Source: Paenibacillaceae bacterium | Lineage (GTDB): Bacteria; Bacillota; Clostridia; Lachnospirales; Lachnospiraceae | Length of the DNA stretch: 49,015 nt | Direction: 5' to 3' | Assembly: GCA_015057775.1 (NCBI GenBank) | Contig: SVDT01000004.1 | Location: 1 to 49,015 of the forward strand | In this document: piece by piece, positions 36,701 to 42,638 of the stretch | Layout: the number at the start of each line of letters is the position of its first letter | Numbering within the stretch: the stretch's first letter is position 1 | Made by a program: the position numbers and the translations under genes | Notes under the pieces: generated by a model | Seen by the model: only the letters and a program-made list of their open reading frames with translations | The model's database searches: none | Told to the model about the DNA's origin: nothing

Positions 36701-39546
36701 ATTTCATAAAACTCGTTCTTAAAATTACTTTTCATTCCCTTTTTTGCATCAACCAGAGAATTCCAGTTCTTTAGATCATCTCCATATGCTTTAGCCAAAT
36801 CTGTAAACAAAGCCTGATTACGTTCACGAACAGTTGCAAAAAATGTCTCATCATTTTCTAATTTTAATAATATGTTTATACGATAATTTTCAGCGTCATT
36901 ATTATAAGAGTCCTGAAGCTTATTCATCAGATCTTCAAAAGGAAGTGCTCCTTGATAAAATTCCATGACAGCACTGGTCAAATCAGGAAATTTTTGTGAA
37001 ATGGCTTTTAATGAATTAGAACCGATTTTACCTGTTTCATTGAATTCTTGATTAACAGACCCTATAAGCTGTGCGGTATTCTCCATTTCAGATACTAAAT
37101 CGGAACTTGTGACATAGTCTTTTGAAAAATCTTTTAAGTTTTTAACAGCATTCTCTGCACTGACTCCTGTTTTAAGCATAATATTATTTAAGTCATCAAA
37201 TGAAGAAATGGTATTTTGGTTCAACTCACCAGAGTTTAAGAAGTTTATATATTCTTCAAGTTTTCCAGCACTTAGCCTGGATAATGCGTTTGTAAAATTT
37301 TCATTTTTTTGTTTTCCGATTTCTTCTTCAAATTCTGAATAGAAGGCAGTAATAAAATCTGCTGGTAACATGTCACTTTTTACTAACAAATTTGCTTTTA
37401 TATCTGCGGTTGTAAGCCCTCCTGCCGCAGCCTCATTAATTAATTTATCAATTTGTGATTTATCTGCATCTAAATCAAGACTTACCTTTAACGGAACTGC
37501 AGGCTCAGATGAACCAAATTCCCGAGTAAAATCTTCCAAGCTGCGTTGAGCCTGATTAATTAAATCTTTATTTTTAACAGGATCAAGTACAGCCAGGTTT
37601 TGTTGTATTTCAGGCACAGAATCTTTTATATTACTTTTAAGTTTATTTAACTGTGCTTCAATGTCGGATTTTTCCATTTGAAGGGAACCCAGTTTTTTAT
37701 TATCATCAAAAGTTTTCTTTTCTTTATTTTCAAGCTGTGATTTTTGGTTTACTACGTCTTCATACAAGTGTTTTAATTCCTGATAATCTGCTAGTTCATC
37801 CTTTAGCCTGTCTAAAGGAGTTGAATGTTTAGTCCTCATATTTGGTGTTTCGTAAGATTCCGTATCATCAAAATATCGATCATCCATCCCTTTGAACTTC
37901 TTATAACCCTGTGTAGATTTAAAATAATCTTCTGATTTGTCATTTGCGTCATCTGCCGCGATATTTTCAAGAGCACTCTTTATTTTGAGCTGATCTTTTA
38001 ACCCTTCGTTAGCTGCTGTCAGATTTTTTAATTCATTCTGCTCTACAAGAGTAAGACTGTCTTTGGATTTTAGTTCATTAATTCGCTGGGCTGTAGTTTG
38101 TAGCTTGTTATTAAGACCATCAACCTCAGCTTTAATGTCTGCCAGTTTCTGTTGGGCATTGGCAGCGGCTTCTGCAGCAATATCTGTTTGGTGCTGCTGA
38201 TCATATATGGCTTTTCCAAGGGCTTCAATTCCCATTGTAACTAATTGCATACCAATGGCGGAAACTGTTGAAAATGCAAGATTTAGCAAAATAGTTTTCT
38301 TTCTTAAAAGGTCTGTCTGTATTCCAGCTTTATATAAATATTTTTGATATCCTGCCAATGAAGCAGGAGCCTTTTCTGTACAGGTTCCAATGTAATTTCT
38401 TAAATTTTCATGATTATTTGCAATTGAAGCGGAAAGGGAATTAAAGCCGTACTCTCCTTTAATTAGCTTTTCTTCCAGCTCATCTACTGATTTTGATATA
38501 TCCTTAAAATCTGATGCAGAACTCATTAATCCCTTTAAATCAAAGGCATTAGATGCTGATTTTGTTTTGTTAACAGGGGTATTGCCATTCTTAGCGGTGA
38601 CCTTTAAATCTACGGTTGCGGTTAAGGCCGGAGAAGAACTGATTTCTGCAATCTTTTGAGGAATTTGGTTTAAATACTCAAAAAGGGTTTCAACGCTTAA
38701 AAGGGTTTCAAATAAAAAAGTACTTCCACTACTTAAATCCGGGTTCATCAGGGAGTGGACAAAGCCGTCCCATGCATTTTGCATGGAGACCAGCCGATTA
38801 CCCCAGGAAATGGTGCTCTTTTCAAAAAGGCTGTCCATTGATTGGAAAACCTGTATCAGCTGATCTTCCTGGCCGGATATGGAAACCTGACTGTTTTTTA
38901 ATACCTCAAGAACACCTTCTAAATATTCCTTAATACTTTTACCATAGGTACCGGCCGCCTGAAGAGATGCTTCACTTAACTTTTGGACATCATTCGAAGC
39001 AATACCACTAAGATCAGATATTTCATTAAATAATAAAGAGATTTCCCGGGAGGTTTTCACTGCCTGTCTGAATTTCATAATTCCAGACACAACCAGTTCC
39101 AGCGAAGCCGTAACCAGAGATATATTCTTCTGAACATTACTGAGATCCATATGAATTTGATCTTGTTTCATTTCTAATTTTGGTAAGGTTACATAACGCT
39201 CCAATGTGTCCGTAACATTTTGAGCCATTTTTCTTGCTGCAAGTTTAATTCCCAGATTGTTGATTTTTATATCTTTGAGCGAAACCTTCCGCAGTGAATC
39301 ATTTATTTCTTTGTTGATGCTACGGACGTCAACGGTAGTTTTCAATTTAAATGCTTTTACATTGTTTTCCAAATCCTGTATGGAAGCGTTTATGCTATTT
39401 TTACTTTCGCCCTTAGAAAGAGCTGCCATCAGGCGAAGTCGACTGATGGTCTTTTCTAATGCTTTTATATCCTGATTGATTTGCTTTGTACTTTTTTCTT
39501 TTTCCAAAGCTGCGGTTAGTTTAATCATAGAATCATTGTCTGCCAT
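33721..39546 (-). CDS. Tail tape measure protein
   Basis: By far the largest gene in the window, 1941 residues, almost all predicted coiled coil, with one hydrophobic segment near residues 415-445 (LNLAFSTVSAIGMQLVTMG). This layout is diagnostic of tape measure proteins that set tail length and line the tube. At roughly 0.15 nm per residue the tail would be about 290 nm long, typical of a flexible siphovirus tail. The C-terminus (GLKPLDSHEFASILHRNEAVFN ... GDIRINECSDPNELAKGIL) has the VNxGEAVF-like end seen in clostridial tape measures. I see no lytic transglycosylase or peptidase motif. The gene lies after a candidate tube gene and a 72-residue protein. Confidence 0.93.
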   Translation of the reverse strand: MADNDSMIKLTAALEKEKSTKQINQDIKALEKTISRLRLMAALSKGESKNSINASIQDLENNVKAFKLKTTVDVRSINKEINDSLRKVSLKDIKINNLGIKLAARKMAQNVTDTLERYVTLPKLEMKQDQIHMDLSNVQKNISLVTASLELVVSGIMKFRQAVKTSREISLLFNEISDLSGIASNDVQKLSEASLQAAGTYGKSIKEYLEGVLEVLKNSQVSISGQEDQLIQVFQSMDSLFEKSTISWGNRLVSMQNAWDGFVHSLMNPDLSSGSTFLFETLLSVETLFEYLNQIPQKIAEISSSPALTATVDLKVTAKNGNTPVNKTKSASNAFDLKGLMSSASDFKDISKSVDELEEKLIKGEYGFNSLSASIANNHENLRNYIGTCTEKAPASLAGYQKYLYKAGIQTDLLRKKTILLNLAFSTVSAIGMQLVTMGIEALGKAIYDQQHQTDIAAEAAANAQQKLADIKAEVDGLNNKLQTTAQRINELKSKDSLTLVEQNELKNLTAANEGLKDQLKIKSALENIAADDANDKSEDYFKSTQGYKKFKGMDDRYFDDTESYETPNMRTKHSTPLDRLKDELADYQELKHLYEDVVNQKSQLENKEKKTFDDNKKLGSLQMEKSDIEAQLNKLKSNIKDSVPEIQQNLAVLDPVKNKDLINQAQRSLEDFTREFGSSEPAVPLKVSLDLDADKSQIDKLINEAAAGGLTTADIKANLLVKSDMLPADFITAFYSEFEEEIGKQKNENFTNALSRLSAGKLEEYINFLNSGELNQNTISSFDDLNNIMLKTGVSAENAVKNLKDFSKDYVTSSDLVSEMENTAQLIGSVNQEFNETGKIGSNSLKAISQKFPDLTSAVMEFYQGALPFEDLMNKLQDSYNNDAENYRINILLKLENDETFFATVRERNQALFTDLAKAYGDDLKNWNSLVDAKKGMKSNFKNEFYEIMGISNWNETTKEQMFNDVYKPTDDNKFSVNEENKKYISKEKYKKLEENANQYNENSERVSQAAEDLITPPKIPLTLPKKNTVSSNTVSAQPQEINWIEREEKLLDEARSRLKDAASDSNIDYLGVSQQDFNHAKDILNSTTTPSIEQLNELKEMAEKSGLSMEEFYKTIQGGSWSASRQSLLDQLVDADKLSLERQKEITAQYQKQYEDTVSAVNPDYRYKIENGSLSVEQFSGKEAELINNAISAYDKLTASKNKVNDLNKAYTEDFMASYENRSSALEAENEQIRNSSSLIEKQIAYIKSSGEVVDSSLYKKLIHLSGQEELVTNEILANKRKELQDILNQGLNSENSESYLKLKDEINKSESSLYDLKKAQEEYNFQLLKLPIERLETVGNMYKDVQSAMENWFGEMEASGKKADSGYYQELISNGLTLTDQLGEQADLIERAMNHYDAGSDNWNELYSKLQNVNSEMSSMVQNLHKWNEELLKMPLDKLSAASSDLQKISDGLEALRSDYDTAINAVTGAINEQITSINKQKDAVNEEYEASKKSLQDKLDLLNKQNDKLKLQQKYEQSLYDLQKANQQATEKVIRNGEVVYEQDADKLRAAKEAVQDAKFEIETNEIQSQINSLQETLDGLNDNYQSQIESLQKISDKWSEINAKITQSQNDAKADEILGTGWKDKILSGKDDSLFQNINGLYTGITRQISAYKEQIESTEKIYALLENYTTAYKEGTLTYNQALTGINNLLSQLNQKMSSSENLQNLYDYYASIKGTNADGSSILAGFRQGIQDSASELLKSLEQYNKNYGTISEYTSSWQQLTDNVASMLSVLKDVRDNLESSSDNNNDDNSGQSSGEPYMGGDYVSGGPGDTHKAGISKGLIGATSVSARETKMKLLGLKPLDSHEFASILHRNEAVFNTEQQDMLLSNLEHAWNFTPGTGSYITDAGAKPGQTITNFEFGDIRINECSDPNELAKGILNGGLKSAIIQQTGKR

Positions 39547-39594
39547 ATGTTATCCTCTTAATAGGTAGGTGGGAGATTAGGGGTTACTCACATA

Positions 39595-39813
39595 TCAGAT
39601 ACATTTATTTTTCTGCCAGCGTTTATAAACCAGTTCGCTTTTTGCCTTATGAAACCAGGCAACGATTTTTCCTTCCTGCTTTTCTGATTCCCAGATAAAT
39701 TCCGGCTGCAGGCCGTTGGAACAGTAAAATATAATTTGCCGCAGGGAAGATATGGGAATAAGAGAATCTTCACCGTATACGGACTTTGCTTCTTCCAAAG
39801 AATATAATTTCAA
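39595..39813 (-). CDS. Small protein between tail-tube and tape measure genes, 72 residues
   Basis: Starts at TTG (39813) with AAAGGAG about eight bases upstream; an ATG nearby is only one base from that site and in another frame. The position is that of tail assembly chaperones, but the protein is much shorter, and no slippery heptamer or longer overlapping frame is visible. It is rich in K, S and aromatic residues (FIWESEKQEGKIVAWFHKAK). Function unknown. Confidence 0.6.
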   Translation of the reverse strand: MKLYSLEEAKSVYGEDSLIPISSLRQIIFYCSNGLQPEFIWESEKQEGKIVAWFHKAKSELVYKRWQKNKCI

Positions 39814-39840
39814 AATACATTCTCCTTTTTAACAAGAAAA

Positions 39841-39886
39841 TAAAAAAACAGGGAATAACGATTGTATGGTACGTCGTTATTCCCTG
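39841..39886 (-). terminator. Strong terminator after the tail-tube candidate
   Basis: Perfect 13-bp stem CAGGGAATAACGA / TCGTTATTCCCTG with a 12-base loop. On the minus strand a run of seven T follows directly. It lies inside the tail operon, between the tube gene and the tape measure. Confidence 0.9.
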
Positions 39887-39929
39887 AGTGTTATATTTAA
39901 CACAAACTACAATCGTTTACATTCAAAAC

Positions 39930-40667
39930 TTATGCCTCAGCCTCTGCGTACTCAACCATGTCGGCTACATTGCCATCCTTATCTTCCAGGCATGCAAATT
40001 CAATCTTAACAGTTGCAGCATCTCCGCTGGAAGAAAAGCTTAAATCCAATGCCTTTTTCGGCTTGCATTTGTAAGCAGTAATCACATAAGGAGTAATTAC
40101 TCCGTTTTCATCCTTTTCTACGGTTTTCATGGTGATGTAATAGTCCTGAGGGTTTTTCTTGTTATTAAAGCTGATTTTCTGAACTCCGGATTCCTTCACG
40201 GTTAGATATCCAACTTCATAAGACTGGCCAACTACCAGTTCAGCTGGCGTTGCTGCTGTAAATTTAGTCTCCTCTGCAACACCCTTAATAGATTTACCAC
40301 TAAAGTCGCCTTTTCCATAAACAAATACAGAAGTGGATTTTACCCCTGATGGGAGAGAAAGTTCGCCGGCAACTGTGCAGGCAATGGTTTTCTTTTCTGC
40401 AACTACTGCAGTGGTATCAATGGTGCCATCAGATAATAAAGCATAGAGTTTAAATGGTTTTACCTGCGCCTCTACAGTCATGGTTCCATCCATAGGATTT
40501 GAGAATGCGATTTTCTTAGCACCCTTGCTTGTGGCGTATGTTTCATCAGCTGTGAAACCAAAGGTAGTTACATTGGCATCCTCAAAGAAAAGATAAGGAG
40601 CCAGTGTTTTCAAAACGCGGATATCCACGTCGCAGCAAGTCCTGTTAGCTTTGTTAATGTTTGTCAT
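39930..40667 (-). CDS. Tail tube (major tail) protein candidate
   Basis: A 245-residue beta-rich protein, alanine- and threonine-rich, ending in an acidic tail (EYAEAEA). It carries an FAVVAEKKTIAC-like core and an internal VVGQSYEVGYLTV stretch. A short, abundant structural protein is expected directly upstream of the tape measure, and this is the only suitable gene. It has a strong AGGAGG site and is bracketed by two terminator-type hairpins, both of which suggest high, separate expression. Sequence alone does not prove the tube fold. Confidence 0.72.
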   Translation of the reverse strand: MTNINKANRTCCDVDIRVLKTLAPYLFFEDANVTTFGFTADETYATSKGAKKIAFSNPMDGTMTVEAQVKPFKLYALLSDGTIDTTAVVAEKKTIACTVAGELSLPSGVKSTSVFVYGKGDFSGKSIKGVAEETKFTAATPAELVVGQSYEVGYLTVKESGVQKISFNNKKNPQDYYITMKTVEKDENGVITPYVITAYKCKPKKALDLSFSSSGDAATVKIEFACLEDKDGNVADMVEYAEAEA

Positions 40668-40690
40668 TTTAAATTCCTCCTGATTTTTAA

Positions 40691-40722
40691 ATTATAAAAA
40701 AAGACCAGCGTTTTGCAGGTCT
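40691..40722 (-). terminator. Hairpin with T-run before the tail-tube gene, with a possible promoter
   Basis: On the minus strand AGACC pairs with GGTCT around a TGCAAAACGCT loop, followed by seven T. It overlaps the last codon of the 273-residue gene. The T-run leads into TATAAT (40696-40691), which could be the -10 of a promoter for the tube gene; the -35 is poor. Confidence 0.55.
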
Positions 40723-41542
40723 AATTTTCCTTAAATAAATTTTTGTACCACTGGGATGCGTCAAACTGCTTCTTTTCATCCCCCCAGGCAGCAACTGTCA
40801 TGGATTGTATATCGTAGAAACTGTTGACTTGAAGCCGTTTAAACTGGTCATATAGCTGATAGACTGTAATGCCCCATATATTATTAATATTAAGTGAGGG
40901 ATGCCTGGCAGAAACTGCCGAAATAATATTGGGCAGATCCATATTTTTATCTGTCTTAATTCCTGATCTGTTATTTTTCTGAGCCTGCAATGCCCGATAG
41001 TAAAGGGTTTTGGCCAGTTCATTTTTAAATACAGGTTTCTCTGTCTCTGATTCTTTAGTTGAGACTCCATTTCTTTGAAGAATTAAATCTGCTATTTCTG
41101 GGTAGGCGGCTTTGGAAATAAAGCAGACTGAGCTTTCCCCATCTTCCTGATAAAAACCTTGCTTTTCCGAAGAGTAAGTAAGGCGGAAACCTGAGAAAAA
41201 GGATAACGCCTGTTCCAGACTGAAGACAAGAATCGGATCAAAAATAATAATATCCAAAAGCTGCAACGAATCTTTTTCATCCTCTGGAAATGATTCATAC
41301 TGCGTACGCATTCTTCTAAAAGCCTGTTTTTCTTTTTCAGAGTAATTAGAAAAGTAATGGAACTGTTCATGATCAATTCCGTAAAAATATGATTCTTTAT
41401 CCAGCATCAGGGCTGCCAAATAGGATTGATATACAGGAAATGTAATTTCTGATACTTCTTTCAGCAGTGGAGACCGAATATGTAGGCCGTTTTGCAGAAT
41501 CAAAGGGTCCGTGCCCAGTAGCGTTCCATAATCCAGCTTCAT
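40721..41542 (-). CDS. Hypothetical protein, first gene of the tail operon, 273 residues
   Basis: A mixed protein, mostly helical, with no clear domain. The N-terminus is MKLDYGTLLGTDPLIL, followed by a long acidic and aromatic region (residues 40-130), then a basic C-terminus with a KNLFKEN end. Such genes just before the tube gene often encode tail completion, terminator or assembly proteins; this is only positional. The ribosome binding site AAAGGAGG is strong. A long leader with an SOS box and hairpins precedes it. Confidence 0.7.
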   Translation of the reverse strand: MKLDYGTLLGTDPLILQNGLHIRSPLLKEVSEITFPVYQSYLAALMLDKESYFYGIDHEQFHYFSNYSEKEKQAFRRMRTQYESFPEDEKDSLQLLDIIIFDPILVFSLEQALSFFSGFRLTYSSEKQGFYQEDGESSVCFISKAAYPEIADLILQRNGVSTKESETEKPVFKNELAKTLYYRALQAQKNNRSGIKTDKNMDLPNIISAVSARHPSLNINNIWGITVYQLYDQFKRLQVNSFYDIQSMTVAAWGDEKKQFDASQWYKNLFKEN

Positions 41543-41762
41543 TGGATTACCTCCTTTCGTAGATTCAAATTGTATGCAAACGGCAGTCTGACAGCTTAAA
41601 GCTATCAGACCACCGGTAACAAGGAGTGTATGAGAAAGGGAATTTCAATTATTACCTTTCCATATTAGTAAAATTACAATCGAACATACGTTTGTATTTT
41701 TCCCTTGTATTATCAGGGTTCTCAAGTCCCTTATGATAATACCGGGTTGAAATGAACCCAGT
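41543..41762 (-). promoter_or_regulatory. Regulatory gap between the polymerase and tail operons
   Basis: This stretch of 220 bases has no gene. In minus-strand order it holds: a hairpin AACCC/GGGTT (41744-41759); a large inverted repeat GTATTATCA/TGATAATAC (41707-41742) with an inner AGGG/CCCT stem; the SOS box (41681-41694); a TTGTAA hexamer (41679-41674); and a leader hairpin GTCTGATAGCT/AGCTGTCAGAC (41610-41586) close to the ribosome binding site. Confidence 0.7.
41681..41694. promoter_or_regulatory. LexA (SOS) box upstream of the tail operon
   Basis: CGAACATACGTTTG fits the Gram-positive LexA consensus CGAAC-RNRY-GTTYG at every defined position. One base downstream (minus strand) lies TTGTAA, a possible -35. 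Confidence 0.7.
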
Positions 41763-42638
41763 CTACACAGTTGTTTTATTACGGTAACGCCTCATTTTCA
41801 ACTTCTGAAGTTCTTTACGGTGAGAGGTCTTACATAAATCGCACCTGCAGTCTCTGCTGGCCGCTTCTGCGTTAAAATGCTTTCCACAGTCTATACAGGT
41901 GATACTCTTTATTCCTAATGGAGTATAATAAGGATTCTTCTTTACACAATCTTTGCAGTATTTCTTATTAACAGATGTTTTACGGACTAAGATACCACAT
42001 CCGGAACATCTTATATAATCCTCACCTTTATAAAGCCGCCACTCATAACCCAGCTTACGGTAATCAGTAATGTAGAGCCTCTTCTCAGCTTCATTATTAA
42101 CAAATAACACCTTTATGCTCAGGTTGTCGATCTTGTTAGCAAAATCAATCAGGCCAGCTTCTTTCAGCTTGTGAAAGCGAATGTCTTTTTCATAAGAATT
42201 AGTAGTAATACAGGCAAGTCTGTAAATTTCACTGTCCGGATTATTTACCCAGTTTTGATTGTTTTTATTTCTATAATTATGATACTTTGCCAGACATAAG
42301 AGGGTAAAGGCAAGACGTTCCAAAACCTTATCTTTGATCTGACTTATAACATCGAGTTCATTAGAAGTAATCCAGACTCCGTCACATTGGCATAGAGGAT
42401 ACTTTAGGGCTCGCTCTGCACAGGTTTCTATGATGCTTGTCCAGTCCACAGGATTATATCTTGGATAATGCTGCTTCATAAAATCCTGAAGCTGCTCAAT
42501 CAGTTTATCACCATTGCAGTCCCAGATATGATAATAATAGCGGGCCAGAAGGCTAAGGGTCTGATAGGGCTTTGAAAAATCAATCTGATCAGATGTAAGT
42601 AATTGTTCTGCATAATTTTTTTCATTTAAAATAATCAA
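41763..42638 (-). CDS. Zinc-ribbon protein coupled to the RNA polymerase-like gene
   Basis: A 291-residue protein, not recognised as a whole. The first two thirds look helical, with a possible winged-helix unit near residues 139-165 (YRLACITTNSYEKDIRFHKL). Two zinc-binding clusters follow: C211, C214, C228, C231 (CX2C-X13-CX2C) and C248, C251, C264, C266, C269. The C-terminus is very basic (HRKELQKLKMRRYRNK). It starts at TTG, and its start overlaps the stop of the polymerase gene by four bases (TTGA), so the two products are made together. Nucleic-acid binding, perhaps as a promoter-recognition or assembly partner of the polymerase, is my inference. Confidence 0.75.
   Translation of the reverse strand: MIILNEKNYAEQLLTSDQIDFSKPYQTLSLLARYYYHIWDCNGDKLIEQLQDFMKQHYPRYNPVDWTSIIETCAERALKYPLCQCDGVWITSNELDVISQIKDKVLERLAFTLLCLAKYHNYRNKNNQNWVNNPDSEIYRLACITTNSYEKDIRFHKLKEAGLIDFANKIDNLSIKVLFVNNEAEKRLYITDYRKLGYEWRLYKGEDYIRCSGCGILVRKTSVNKKYCKDCVKKNPYYTPLGIKSITCIDCGKHFNAEAASRDCRCDLCKTSHRKELQKLKMRRYRNKTTV

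Noticed and set aside
39588-39813. Alternative minus-strand frame of 61 codons within the 72-residue gene region
   Set aside because: No ribosome binding site; the 72-residue frame has AAAGGAG at proper spacing to its TTG.
39849-39886. Perfect inverted repeat as an insertion-sequence end or operator
   Set aside because: Single copy, followed by a T-run on the coding strand just after a gene; a terminator explains it better.
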